Source: Rachicladosporium sp. CCFEE 5018 (taxonomy: Eukaryota > Ascomycota > Dothideomycetes > Cladosporiales > Cladosporiaceae). Taken from it: a stretch of DNA of 64,000 nt. Below, piece after piece: positions 20,506 to 32,545 of the stretch (position 1 is its first letter; every line of letters begins with the position of its first letter). Location: assembly GCA_002077045.2 (NCBI GenBank), contig KZ111153.1:1021681-1085680 (forward strand). Reading direction: 5' to 3'. Below the pieces are notes generated by a model. The model saw only the letters and a list, made by a program, of their open reading frames with translations, was not told the DNA's origin and did no database searches. Both the position numbers and the translations under genes were made by a program.

Positions 20506-23058
20506 ATCGCACTGTCAGCGGACACCACTTCCGTAGAGCCTTGCTCGATGCTAGGCGACTCCACATCCCCCTCTTCTTCATCACCAACAGCGCCCATTTG
20601 CGACATCAACCCCAACTCGCGGTCAATTTCCGCCTTCCTGCTCTTCCACCCCTCAACCTTACCCATCTTCTCCCTCAGCTCCGCGAGCTCCTTCTCCACG
20701 CTAGCCTTCTCGCTCGCAGTGCCGATGCGTAGGAACTCGTACTCATTCGCCTCTTCGCCTAGGCCGAGAGTGAGCGTGAAATTGTGGTAGCGGCGGAGGG
20801 AGGCGCGGGTGGAGATTGTGATAAGTGCTGTGAGATCAATTTAGTAGCGTGATAGGCGGAAGGAGAAGGGTATGGGTGATGAACTTACTGATCCCCTTTG
20901 CCTTCGCCCGTTCGTACAGCAGGCCTTCTACGTCACTGCTCACTGCGCTCGTGCCCTCATCTATCACTGCGAACCTCGGCTCGTGCCACAATATCCTCGA
21001 GATACCAACTCGCTGCTTCTCTCCTCCTGATAGTACATCCTTCCACTCCTTCCTCGTATCCCAGCCACCTTCCCGATCTCTCAAATACCCCAGCCTCACT
21101 TCTTCTAGCACAGTCTGTAGCTCCGCCTCCGTCCGCCCAGAGTCTCGCATATCAACCTCAGTATGTGGGTAAATGATCTGATCCCTCAGCGTGCCAGGCG
21201 AAAGGTAAGGCCGTTGAGGCAGGAACATAATGCCATCTTGACCTTGCTGGCGAGGCCGGGAAGTAAGCCCGCGGTAGGTGGGCCAGAGTCCTGCGAGTAT
21301 CCGGGCTAGCGAGGACTTGCCAGAGGCGTTGGGTCCGGTGATGAGCAGGTGGTCGCCGGGCTGCAGGGCGAAGGAAAGCTCGGCGATCAGCTCTTCGCCG
21401 CCCATGGGGTAGAGTGAGGGTGCCACGACGGGCACATCTTCTAGTCGCACGCCGTCGAAGCCACGGTGCAGCGTTCCTTGGACATCTGAGAGGGAGTAGA
21501 ACTCGGGATGTTGCCAGCGGGGTGGCGTGTAGGCATTTGCATGCACACGGTGGAGTGTGGAGATGAGCGTGTAGACTCTCGACGTGTGGCCTGCGAGCTC
21601 GGAAAGGTCTTTGATGCTGTACATCATCCTGCTTCCTGCATCTGCGAGATTGAGCATAAGACGTTTGTTCGTGATGAACTGCCGCATGCGGGCTTGGCTG
21701 TGGTCCGCGTCTGGAGTTGCGATGATTGACTTGGGTTTGGGTGTGAGGTCTTGCAGTGCGGGCATGAACACGGGAAGCGAGGTGACGATGTAGCCGCATG
21801 CTGACCAGCTGTATTTTAATACAAAGTCTTCGAGGATGTTGTAGCCGATGCGGATCTTGTAGATGCTTTGGACCCAGGTGCGGAGTTCTTTGAAGGCCTT
21901 GTCGAGGAGGATGTGCTCTGTGCCACCACCGTTGTAGAACGCTACTTCTTCTGCATTCGCTATGAGACGAGCATGCAGAGCACGGAACTCGCCTTCCTTG
22001 CGGCCTTCCATTGCCTTAAGTTTGCCGAAGGGTGGGCTGAGTTTGCGGAGCAGGGTGGCTGTGGCAAAGTAGCTCGTGAGCAGACTGGTCAGGGCCAGTG
22101 GACCAAGAGAATGGTAGAGTTGGTAATTGAACGTGAAGAGGTCGACCAGCGGCTTGCCGATCGATGAGTAGAGTGCTGCAGAGCTGTCGCAGAAAAGTGT
22201 GAGGTCCTGAGTGATGAATTGGTCTGCTCCCTGGCCGACACCACCATCTAAGTTGTGCAACTTGTAGTATGCCAGCTTATCGCCAAGATACAGGTCGTGG
22301 ATGTACCGCGTAAGCCTTGTCCGGAACGCAATGCTGATCTTCGCCTGCAGGTACTTGATCATGCTGTTCGTGTACGAGCTTACAGACCCAATGGCCAGCC
22401 ACTTGGCGATCCCCAGCAAGAACGCCTTCCCCTTCCCAGCAACAAGATCCCTTACGATCTCTCCATCGAGCCTTGCGACAATCAGTGACAGATACGTCCT
22501 CCCCAGCAAGAACACTGCATGCATCGCCAACAGCCCTGTCTCCTTCGACCTCCATCTTGGCACCACAATACTCATTAGACTCAGAAACTGATGCAAGAAC
22601 GCCACATTCAACCCAGGCTTGATATCCAGCGGCGGAGGTCCCAGTGCAGGATCATACCGATCCCCATGCCTGTCGGACGAACTCAAGAACAGCCTCCTAT
22701 GCGCATCGAAAGTCGTCTTCTTGACAGGGAAGATCGTGACCTTACTCGTGCTGTCCTTGTACGGTACGAATATCGTCCGGCTCCCATCTCTGCCTCGCAG
22801 CCCGCTGTTCTTCCGGACGAGACGATGACCGATTTCGCGGTCTGCTTTCCGGCGACGGTAGACCTTGTAGCCTCCGTAGCTGCTGGCGATGATTGTAAGA
22901 GAGAGGGCTAGCGTGGCGAGGAGACGGGTGGTGCGTTTGCTGAGAGGCGCTCGACGTTGGTAGGCATCGAGACGGGCGGCGAGGCGGGCATAGAAGGTGT
23001 CGAAGAGTTGGGAGAAGCGCTCCGTGGGGGTTTGGCGGAGGGTCGATTGGGCGGCCAT
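20502..23058 (-). CDS. Peroxisomal ABC half-transporter, ABCD family (PXA1/PXA2-like), 831 aa
   Basis: Exons on the minus strand are 23058-20889 and 20827-20502, with a 61-bp intron (GTAAGT..CACAG) completing the motif TLITISTRASLRRYHNFTL. The N-terminus has a membrane segment near residues 47-65 and the ABCD transmembrane domain follows, including the EEVAFYNGG motif typical of peroxisomal transporters. The nucleotide-binding domain shows Walker A (GPNASGKSS, about residue 570), signature LSGGEKQR (about 674) and Walker B FAVIDEGTSAVS. Family members form heterodimers that import long-chain acyl-CoA into peroxisomes for beta-oxidation. PXA1 versus PXA2 cannot be settled here. The C-terminus is an extended coiled, acidic tail (EKELAELREKMGKVEGW onward). 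Its stop overlaps the next ORF by four bases. Confidence 0.9.
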
Positions 23059-23371
23059 GGTTATAGCTGCAGAGAGCAGAACTACATTACCGCTGAGAAG
23101 GAGTATTGCTACACGCCTTTCAGCTCACAATCATGGTGCAACGTCAGGTTAGCGCATCACCACATGCTGCATCGTACCTGATTGACACTGGCTCGAGTCC
23201 TGGCATGTGAAGCCGAGGTGCTCCGTGTCGAGAGCTTCAGTGTCCGTTAAACTGCCCACCGCACCTTCCCCACAGTCGATCATCGCGGAGCCGCATCATT
23301 ATCAGATCCACCTCCAAGTGCACACTCCACCTTGATGGACATCTAGCTAGCAAACATTGCATTGCTTCAAG
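23059..23371. other. Divergent promoter between ABC transporter and ADA3
   Basis: 313 bp between start codons of divergently transcribed genes; it probably serves both. No distinct motif identified. Confidence 0.45.
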
Positions 23372-25615
23372 ATGCCTCCCGCCAGCAAGAAGGGCACGGG
23401 CAAGGTCATCGTCCCCCGCGAACGCCGCTCCTCCAGCCGACACAGCACCCCAGCTTCCCTCCTCTCCGAAGAATTCCCCTCCACCCCGCCAGACGTGACT
23501 CCCTCCGCTACCTCAATACCTGCTCCGACCCTCCCGAAAGAGACACCGTACCTCCACACTCCCACTGCCTCTCTCATCACCCCAGACCTCAGTCTCGGCG
23601 CCCTCATAGACAAAGCCCACGCAGGTCACAAACCTAACGACCCTCCCACCGCGCGCGAACTCAACACCCTACACGACGCGATCCGCAGCACAGTGGTGAA
23701 GACTTTCGAGAAGCGCGGCGAGACTAGCGAAAGGAATCTGCGGCAGGTTGTGGCTAAGCGAAAGGAGAGGGCGGGGCTGGAAAGGGAGCGGGAGGCTGAG
23801 TTGCAGGCGGCGGCTGTTGAGAGGGCGAAGAAGAGGAGTGAGGATGAGGCTCGGAAAGGAAAGAAAGGCGGGGCAAAGCGGGCACGCGAGGACGATGAGG
23901 CGGAGGTGAAGGAGGGGGAGAGGCGGGGGAGTATACCCAAGGTTGGGGCGCATGGGGTTGCGAGGCAGGATGGGGTGGGCTTGGATGAAGGTGAGTTGGA
24001 CTGCTGTGAGGTTGTGTGCACATATTCTCGGCTTCGCGAAGAGAGATCTCCTTTGAGAACGCTCCTACTGCAGGCCGTCCTGTGACAGGGACGGTTGACT
24101 GTGCACAATATCGCGCACACTTGTGCTTGCTGCAAATGCAAAGTGAAGGGCCGCAGTTGCACGCTCGCACATGATCTTGGCGATGGGTAGGGAGACATTT
24201 CACTAACACATGCAGCAGGCGCGCCAGCACCGCCATCGCCTCGAGTTGAGCCCGGGACCGCCATCATCGATCCCATGGACATCGCGCAATCACCAGTAGA
24301 ATCGGAAGCATCACATATGGACGGCCAAGCAACAATACCACTATACGAGCGAGCATTCGGCAAGGACCCCACGAAATTCGACGACCCGACAGTGTACGAC
24401 ATACGCGACTGGGATGAGGATATGTCTTACGAAGACAAAAAAGCCATCTTTGGCGTGTCACGATGGCCAGCATCAGATCTGCGCGACTTGATCGCTGGTG
24501 ATCCGCCTGATATGGACTTGTCAAATGCCAAGCCTGCGAACCAAATCAACTTTTCGACATTCCAGACATATGTGGAGCCATACATTCGACCTTTCACGGA
24601 AGAGGATGTAGCATTCTTGAAGGAGCGTGGCGATCGAGTGACACCATACTTGATACCTCAACGAGGTACCCGAACTTACAAGGAGGTCTGGGCAGCCGAG
24701 GATGGACTCACAGGCACGGAGCCTCCTCGACGAGAAGAGAACGATCCGAATGTCGCCCGGGGCGGCATGGACGAGATGAACGACGAGGTCGCCGAGACGG
24801 ACGAAGTCTCCCTCGGTCCCATAGCAGCACGTCTCATGTCGATAATTCGCCCCCAACCCAACACATCCACGACTTCTCGCCCTCCACCAGCAGAAGAACC
24901 ACCCGACACCAACGGTGACACCTCCATGCTAAACGGTACCGACGATCTCCTTGATCCTCTCGCCACCCTCCCCGGCGCCTCCGCAACAGAAGACCACCAC
25001 CCTCTTACCCTCCTCCCACCCGAAGCCCCCCGCCTCGCCCCAGAGCACCCAAAACCCGACTTCGACACCTTCGAGTCCCGCGCCCTACAGGAACTGAAGT
25101 ACATCGGCTTCATCACGCCCTCCGACACGCCCTCTCATGCCCTTCACAACGATGACGAAATCGCCTCCCGCTTGCGAACTCTCCAAGCCGAGCTACGCCT
25201 CGTCGCAGCGCGGAACAACGCCCGGAAAGGCCGGCTGCTGGAGCTGACAGAAGAGCGCATGGCCATGCAGGAGTATTCTAATATTGCTGATGATCTGGAC
25301 TCGCAAGTCAATACCGCGTATCTTAAGAGGAATCGGTCCATGACTTCGAAGCCCAGTAAGAAAGGCTCTGCGACTTCGGCTGCGGCTGCTAGAGCTGCTG
25401 GACGAGGGCTGGCGGCTACGGGGAGGGGGATCAGTGAGGGGACTAAGGCGCTTATGCAGAAGCGGAGGGATTGGATTGATATGGTTGGTCCGGTGGTGGG
25501 TTACGGGCGCGCTGGCATCCCTGAACCAAACGAGACGATTTTCGACGTTGACAACATGGCAAAGTTTGACAAGATGGAGCGGGAGGCTGAGGCTGGGGAG
25601 GGGGTGGAGGAGTAG
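23372..25615 (+). CDS. NGG1: SAGA histone acetyltransferase subunit ADA3/NGG1, 671 aa
   Basis: Exons 23372-23990 and 24219-25615; the 228-bp intron is long for this region and its acceptor may be three bases earlier (24215). The first 130 residues are Ser/Pro-rich, followed by a Lys/Glu-rich coiled stretch (KERAGLEREREAELQAAAVE). The second exon carries conserved blocks RGTRTYKEVWAAEDG, FESRALQELKYIGFI and DDEIASRLRTLQAELR plus NNARKGRLLEL, which are the Ada3 C-terminal domain. ADA3 links GCN5 and ADA2 in the HAT module of SAGA. A Gly/Ala/Ser segment near residue 590 precedes a final conserved part ending in acidic residues. Nuclear. Confidence 0.88.
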
Positions 25616-26699
25616 TACTCTGATGCTGGTGTTGGGCAAAGTGACGGAGTGATGCAGCAGTTGGCAAGCTTGGAGTTGGAACCGCGTGGGCGCAGCGGGA
25701 GGTCGAGACGTGTTGGTGCTGTGAGGTGGAGAGGGGCGTATAAGGGCATGTGTTGATATTGGTGAGGGAGGCGTACATACCCCACTGCTAGACGCGTTCG
25801 CAACGCAAAGATTTTAGCCACGGCGGAACCTCGAGGACACAGAAAGCTCTTGGGGGCCTCCACTTAGTTCATCACACCCTCCCGCATTCGCGCATACCCC
25901 GGCATAGGTGATCCTGGGCATTCGAGGTCGCATTTGGGTGTTCTACCCTGCTACTGGCATCTTGTTGCACTAGCTTAGCAGACCATCATGGCTGCACATC
26001 CTAAAGTAGATCGGAAACTGCTTGCTGAATACAATGCTCTATGCCCTTTAAATATACCTAATGTAATACAGCTTCTGATACTGCAAGAGAATCAATCCCA
26101 TCGTTCACTATTGCTACTTTCTTCTGGAATCGTCGACGCGCCGGCGCGAGACCGGTGCCAAGCAAGAGCGAATACCTGATCGAGTAGTGGTGCCTCGTTA
26201 TCTGTGCGCTCTTGCGGCAATTGCGCATCGGTAGGGCTGGAAGGTGCGATGGAGATTTAGTGATGGAAGGCATGTAGCGGCCCTACTGCGCTTGCTGAAC
26301 AAGCCATTTCTCCCGTCCTGTTCAGATCGTTATCGTGCTTGGTGAACCAGCAACACGAGCACGGCGTTCTCTGTTCTTTACCACATTACACCTACGCAAC
26401 TGTGAGTGCTTCCATGGGAGCGCAGGTGAGCTGCGGATTTCTAGAGAAGCGGGAGGTGTTGCATTGCACAGAATCTGGGGCGAATGGGACGCAGAGCAAT
26501 GTATGGAGGCATCACAGACGCTCTGAGCAACTGATCTCTCATTGACTTGCCGGTCATTAGCCTTTGGGCAAAGCTGCAGCTCGACACGCAGCTAAGCACG
26601 CGATGTCGGGTATTGCCGGTCGTTGAAGAGTCACAAATGGGAGGATTCTAGCATTTGCAGGACATACCAGTACAGGGACAAATCAGCAGCATTACCATC
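25616..26699. other. Intergenic, about 1.1 kb, no gene seen
   Basis: Only short overlapping ORFs without protein-like composition. It should contain the ADA3 terminator and the promoter of the acetyltransferase gene. Confidence 0.45.
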
Positions 26700-27455
26700 A
26701 TGCTAGGCGAACGCGTCTCGACAGAGCCGTCGCCTACACCGACAACGGCGCACTCACTCCGCGGCAAGTATGTCACGCTCACTGGACTCAAGCCGGAAGA
26801 CACGCCTGCTCTCTGGAGTGGGCTCGGTATGCCCAATGAAGCACTGTTCGACTACCTGCCCATGGAAGCGCCGAAAGACCTCGAAGAAATGACACGTTTC
26901 TTCGACGGTCTAAGCAAAGAACGTGGCTTAATGATGTATGCCATCCGAGCAGACCCAGCGAAGCTGGTTCCACGGGCTTCAGAACAGCGGCGCGAAAGTG
27001 AGCACACCAACATACTAGGCATCATCGGCTACCTCAATATCGAGCCAGCCAATCGTGCTATCGAAATCGGGGCCGTCATCTTTGGCCCATCGCTCGCGCG
27101 GACGGCGGCAGCGACAGAGGCTTCCTACCTGCTGATGCGGCATGCGTTCGGGGCTGACGAGCATGCTATATCTCCGCCGTATCGGAGGGTGGTGTGGAAG
27201 TGCAACTCGCTCAATGTTGCTTCTGGGCGTGCAGCGGAGAGGCTAGGTTTTGTGTACGAGGGGTGTTTCAGGAAGCACGCAATTGTCAAGGGATGCAACC
27301 GCGACTCTAACTGGTATAGCGTAGTGGATGATGAGTGGCCCATGGTGAAAGCAGCGTTGGAGGCGTGGCTGGCTGAAGGGAATTTCGATGGAGACGGCAA
27401 GCAAAGGGAAACCTTGGATGTACTGCGGGAGAAAGCCAAAGTTCCGTCGCAGTGA
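26700..27455 (+). CDS. GNAT-family N-acetyltransferase, 251 aa
   Basis: Single exon from the ATG at 26700 (MLGERVSTEPSPTPTT); a longer frame upstream begins with TTG and is not used. The layout is that of RimJ/RimL-like small-molecule or protein acetyltransferases: an N-terminal GKYVTLTGLKPEDTPALW, the central strand NILGIIGYLNIEPANRAIEIG, and C-terminal KCNSLNVASGRAAERLGFVYEG, which is the acetyl-CoA-binding helix and following strand. The last 30 residues are charged. The substrate cannot be deduced. It stands alone between ADA3 and the GH5 gene, with no sign of a shared operon-like function. Confidence 0.85.
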   Translation: MLGERVSTEPSPTPTTAHSLRGKYVTLTGLKPEDTPALWSGLGMPNEALFDYLPMEAPKDLEEMTRFFDGLSKERGLMMYAIRADPAKLVPRASEQRRESEHTNILGIIGYLNIEPANRAIEIGAVIFGPSLARTAAATEASYLLMRHAFGADEHAISPPYRRVVWKCNSLNVASGRAAERLGFVYEGCFRKHAIVKGCNRDSNWYSVVDDEWPMVKAALEAWLAEGNFDGDGKQRETLDVLREKAKVPSQ

Positions 27456-27943
27456 ACGTGAACGCGGCGTTGCTGTCCGCGGACTGCAGGGAAGAAGAGT
27501 CCGTAGATCTCGAAACACCGGCATTCGATGAGCCCAACAACAGCATATAGCAAATGCTTGATTTGCATCCGACCCTTGAAACCGGTGCACGACATCCGAA
27601 CGCGCATCCAATTCGCCGCAGCAGGAAACGTCCACGCGGCAGCCGCATCTCGCACCGTCCCGCAGGACCCCATTTCGCGACCAAGAAAAACAAGCTTGCC
27701 CGGATCTGGATCTCCACGCAATCCACCACCAATCTCATCTTGACAGACGCCACCGCGGCTCAGGAGAGATTTGCCAACCTGCAACCCCGGCTCTCTTGCA
27801 AACGAACATCACCGACTCAACTTCTCTTTGCCCTACATCTCGACTACTGCACCACCTCTTCTTTGGCGCTTGAGTTTCTTGGCTTCTTGGGTTTCTACTG
27901 GTCTGCCGTGTACCGGCATTTACTCTCGCTACCTTCTTGTGTA
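27456..27943. other. Intergenic: GH5 promoter and leader
   Basis: 488 bp. An upstream open frame is continuous with the GH5 start but shows no conserved protein, and the signal peptide begins at the ATG at 27944. The CT-rich run at 27860-27940 fits a fungal leader. Confidence 0.45.
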
Positions 27944-29512
27944 ATGTTGAAGTCTGGGGGAGCCTGGCTCGCGGCTGCGGCTGCGTTCGCGACTGGGGCG
28001 AATGCTGTCGTGCGCGGTGTGAACTTGGGTGGATGGCTGGTATTGGAGCCATGGTAGGTTTTGCGCATTGCACGGCATGATGGGCATGTTGTACTTGTTT
28101 GCTGACTGGCATGCAGGATGACGCCGTCGATATTCAATGTCAGTGGGACGTCGTATGATAGCGAGTGGGCGCTTTGCAATGGGTTGGGCAAACAGAAGTG
28201 TCTGTCGACATTGCAGAACCACTGGTCTACGTTCTACACGCGAGACGACATCAAGCAGATTCAGGCTGCTGGCTTGAACTCAATACGCATTCCGCTTGGG
28301 TACTGGGCTGTGGATCTGCTTGACTTCGAGCCATATGTGTCTGGCCAGTACCAGTACTTGTCGCAAGCTGTGCAGTGGGCCAAGGAGTTCGATCTCACCG
28401 TCATGATCGACATTCATGGCGCGCCTGGCTCCCAGAACGGATGGGAGGAGACCGGCATCGTGGGTGGGATTGAGTTTCCTCTGAATCAGTCAAACACCGA
28501 CCGCACGCTCAACGTGCTGAAGAATTTGACTGAGGAGTTCACCAAGGAGATGTACGGTGGAGCCGTCACCAGTATGTGAAATTGCATTACTATGACTAGC
28601 TGCACAATACTGACAGCCCCGCCACAGACATTGAGCTCATGAATGAGCCGATCTTTGAGCTCGCCAAGCTCCAGACATTCTACACAGCTGGCGCGGAGGT
28701 GGTCAGTGTCGCCAACTCCAGCGGCATCAACACAACGTTTCATGGTAAGCTGAGCGACATAGCCGGGACGGGGTGCATGTGTACTGACGATTTCAGATGC
28801 TTTCTACAACCCACCGAACTGGAAGAACTACGATCCCCTCAACATGAACTCTGGCAGCAACGGCAAATATCTGACGCTCGACACTCATCAGTTCTGGGCG
28901 TTCCCGCCCCTAGACACGCTCTCCGTGCCCGATATCCTTGGCCGCATCTGCGCATTCGGTCTCGAGCTTAAGCAATTGGACACGGGTATTCTGCCCACCA
29001 TCGTTGGCGAGTGGAGTCTTTCCACTGGTCACACCGCCAACTCCACCACGGACAGTGGCCAGGATCGTGACAAGCGCACATGGTTCCGTGAGCTTTTCGA
29101 GGCTCAGAACGCAGCCTACACGCCAAATGGCCCTGGACAATCGTCCATCGGGTGGTACTTCTGGAGCTGGAAGACTGAGTATGACATTGACGCGTGGTCC
29201 TACCGCAAGGGTGTCGAGCAAGGCTACATTCCATCGAACATCAGCGACCCATCGACGTACGCGTACCCGATCACGACTGATGGCACCGGATGCATTGACG
29301 GGTCCTTTAACTGGCAGGCTCCCGAGATTGCGCAAGCAAGTAGCTCTGCAACGTCCTCTGCTGGTAGCAAACCGACTTCGACAGGCACGGGCACTTCAGG
29401 GTCAGCCAGCGCGGCGTCAACTACTGCATCCGGCGCAGTAAATGTGTCACCTGCTAGTGGCGTCAGCGCGGCACTCGTGATCGCTTTGGCATACTTGGTG
29501 TGCAGCTTGTGA
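27944..29512 (+). CDS. GPI-anchored GH5 exo-beta-1,3-glucanase, complete, 465 aa (copy B)
   Basis: Exons 27944-28053, 28117-28571, 28628-28744 and 28797-29512. The start MLKSGGAWLAAAAAFATGAN is a signal peptide. The first junction rebuilds GVNLGGWLVLEPWMTPS, the classical opening of GH5 exo-glucanases. The acid/base Glu is about residue 195 in IELMNEP and the nucleophile Glu about 299 in IVGEWS. A Ser/Thr/Ala-rich tail and hydrophobic end (SAALVIALAYLVCSL) indicate a GPI anchor, so the enzyme should sit on membrane or wall and act on beta-1,3-glucan. The 1-989 copy matches its last three exons. It is immediately upstream of the RhoGEF in both copies, so the gene order is the same. Confidence 0.92.
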
Positions 29513-29999
29513 ACGCTATGGGGTGCTTGGTTACTGTACGAGGTTTCGACAAATTTGTGACTCTTGCAAATGGACCACTGGATAGCATGCAACGGGGCAG
29601 TGTGGACTTGGACTACAGAGCTTGCATAGCCGGCGAACATGTCTTAGCGTCGCGATAGACTCGTATAGGACTTGCAGCGTTTAGGGCATTGTGTAAAATT
29701 GCATCTGCGAACAGCATCAGGCGAGTACATAATACGGAATGACACAAATTCTCTGGTCATTGAATTATTCGGATGCGAGATCTTTTCAATCCAAGATAGC
29801 AAGTTCGAATGTTGCGTGATTGAGCTTAAATGGCTGCAGCGGCCACCGTCTTATTGACTCTTTCCCCCCGATACAGGGCAACCACTCACAACGACCACAA
29901 TTGCAGTGCACACTCAAACTTACGCGATTATCATCTTTCTCAGTCTACCTTACGCTGACATCGCAGCCTTACCCCGATCACGCTCGCCCATACGCCAGC
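29513..29999. other. Intergenic: GH5 3' flank and RhoGEF leader (copy B)
   Basis: Counterpart of 990-1480 with scattered substitutions and small indels. The block 29668-29756 is unchanged between copies. Confidence 0.5.
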
Positions 30000-30964
30000 A
30001 TGGCTGATGTCCTCCCCTTGCCCTTCGGCTCACCTCTACATGATCTCTTCGCGCCTCAAAACACCACATACCTTACCACCTACCCCACCTCCCACAGCGG
30101 ATCCTCTCCTGGTCATGCTCATCATCAGCATCCTCGCAAGTCTACGAGCAGCTCACAGTCGAGTGCATCTTACCTCTCGCCACGGCTCCAGCCACGCAAT
30201 GTCAGCGTCTCGCCTGGATCGCATCGCTCATCTTTGCTGGGAGGACTGCTGAGCCCGAAGCTCACGGGTGTCGTCAGTCTGCATGGCGTGTCCCTACAGG
30301 TCTCGCGCGATGCCAGCTTCATGTCGGCACCAAGCAGGAGGCAGAGGTCGGACTCGGAGTCGATGAGCAGTGTAGTGCACAACAAGGGTCTGCGAGCCAG
30401 CTTTCCAGGTCTCGTTGGGCGTGCGACTTCGGAAGGCAGCGGACTGGACACCGAAGAGATGCAGCCCGGCGATGTTACCACCGGCACTGCCACACAGACA
30501 GACTATGATCTCCCCGAGCTACCATCCTCGCCACCGGCATCACCGAGCAAGTCAGCAAAACCATTCGGCCGCTGGCTCAGCACGCTGCGTCGGCGTAAGA
30601 TGAAGGCTCAGTCGCCCACGCCAGTCACTCGCAGCACTCAACGCTGGGTCATGGACGACTTCGAACCTGCGCCACCGGTCTCTCAGCAACGCGCGAGTCA
30701 CAAGAAATCCGACTCTACTACTTCGTCATTTAACTGCGTCGCTGGCATTAAGTCTGCGACAATTACATTGGCAAGCATGAGCATCGCACCTCTCTCTAGA
30801 CGCACGAGCAAATGGCATCGTGGGCACAATCGACGAAGCAGTATCGTGTCAGGGTCGGACGTACGGCCGTCTGCTGAGACGCAGCGCAGTGTACTTGATG
30901 AGGCGGCGAAGATGAGGAGCAGGAAGAGGAGAGAGAAGCTGGAGGAGCTCATCAGGACGGAAGA
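30000..30964 (+). CDS. RhoGEF N-terminus, cut by gap (copy B)
   Basis: Start MADVLPLPFGSPLHDLFAPQ, homologous to the gene at 1481-4836; coding sequence stops at the gap inside EELIRTEE, just as the DH domain begins. About 320 residues are present. Compared with copy A it is a patchwork: nearly identical blocks alternate with strongly diverged ones, most of all GLDTEEMQPGDVTTGTATQT against a different, longer stretch in A. The final 440 bp carry only two substitutions, one changing Phe to Cys (SFNFVAG versus SFNCVAG). No stop or frameshift is seen in the part present. Confidence 0.85.
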
Positions 30965-31064
30965 NNNNNNNNNNNNNNNNNNNNNNNNNNNNNNNNNNNN
31001 NNNNNNNNNNNNNNNNNNNNNNNNNNNNNNNNNNNNNNNNNNNNNNNNNNNNNNNNNNNNNNNN
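30965..31064. other. Assembly gap (100 N)
   Basis: Exactly 100 N. The left edge corresponds to A position 2451 and the right edge to A 6483, so about 4.03 kb (rest of RhoGEF, UBC11 and the GWT1 3' end) should lie here if gene order is the same. Confidence 0.97.
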
Positions 31065-32545
31065 GCCAATACCTTGCTAGTAGCTTCCTCGATTCTGGTC
31101 TTCTCAACCGCTTTGTCACGACTGCGGTACAGCTGAGGAAACATGAGCATCTCCACGCCACAGAACAGCAGCAGTTGCGCAGTGTTGAAAGCGCAGACCC
31201 AGCAGACGTACGCCAGATTCGCCATGCGCCTTGAGACGAAGAGACGAGGCCCATAATGCCACATCGCCCACGTGCTGAAGACGAACCACAGCGCCGACCA
31301 CTTCGCGAGATGAATAACAGCCAGTTTCGGCAGTGTGCCCAAACCTCTCAACGCCTCATCAGGTGCCCAAGGCTTCTTCGCAGCAATTTCATCAGGGCTC
31401 TGACCAAGGACCGAAGCGAGCCACTCAGCATCCTCGTCCATGGAGTCCTTCTGCTCCTGCATCTGGCGCTTGGCCTGCTGCAGCGTAGTCTCTGTGCTAG
31501 GCTCCTGGTCGCGAGGCAAGATGCCCTCGCCTACACCGAAGCCACCGAGGAAGATTGCGAAGTAGCCGATGAAGCTGTAGATACCTTCGCGGTTCTGGGA
31601 GAGGAAGTCGCCTGGGATGCGGTCGGAGAGGAGGATGTAGGCTTTCATGCCGGGGGTGAGGTAGAGGTAGATCTCGTAACTGATGGCTATGCAGAAAGCG
31701 AGAGTGCCGATCGAGGGGACGCGACGCAAGATGGGTTGTAGAAGAGCGGTAGTCGGAGAGAGCAGGGCTAGCGTGAAGAAAAAGTTCCAGTGTACGCCGT
31801 ATTCAGAGATGTGTTCCGTGTAGTCGAGAGACTTGACGCTTGCAAGTCGTACAAGGCCCAGAGCGAACAGTGGTAGCGCGTGGCGAAGAGAGGTCTTTAT
31901 GCCATTGAAGAAGGATGCGTGGGAGCCCATGAGTTGGTCCTTGAGATGCTGGCGGGCTGCCACAATACCGGCTGCGAAGACGAATGAGCCGACACCGAGA
32001 TCCATGAGAGAAGTCCCGAAGTTCTCTGTCTTGGCAAAGCGACGAGGGAAGACCGGAAAGTCGACAGCAAGGATGCTAGCACAGGTGATGATCAACATGG
32101 CACCACGGTAGCTTGTAATAAAGGGCTTGACCGGCAAAGGGGATCGATCGTCGACCAAGTCCTCATCCTGACTTGCTTTCGCGTCCGTTGTGCCATTAGT
32201 CACGGCGACTTTAGTATCAATCGAGTCTGCCTGCGGTTCCGAAGCGTCCGCTGCCTTGGGCTGCAAGTACACTGCAATGGCCGGAACTAGTAACAACCCA
32301 AGTAATGTCTGAGGTTGATCGGCGTATATGGTCGTCGCAAACAGGATCATGCAACATTGCAGAACGAAGTCCGTGACGTACGCAGTGAGGTTGAAGGGCT
32401 TGAAGAAGGCCTGTCGAGTCTGCAGTACAGACCAGACGAAAACGCTGATGGGTGCCGCAAGAGTAAGCAAGTTGATCTCCCAAATGCCTCCGCCTTGCAA
32501 GTCTGAGACTGAAGCCAGCTTCTCGGCCTTGTACTCGGGCGTCAT
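31065..32545 (-). CDS. GWT1: GWT1/PIG-W, 3' end lost in gap (copy C)
   Basis: Starts at 32545 with MTPEYKAEKLASVSDLQGGG and runs to the contig edge, lacking the last 62 codons of the family's C-terminus. Protein sequence is identical to copy A over the shared part. Three base differences from copy A (31304, 31325, 31364) all lie in the first 300 bp of the contig and are silent. A frame that seems to fuse this gene to antisense RhoGEF sequence across the N run is an artefact. Confidence 0.92.

Noticed and set aside
30698..32545. A 615-codon minus-strand frame that runs through the N gap
   Set aside because: It joins GWT1 to antisense RhoGEF sequence through 34 unknown residues. The gap length is arbitrary, so the fusion has no meaning.
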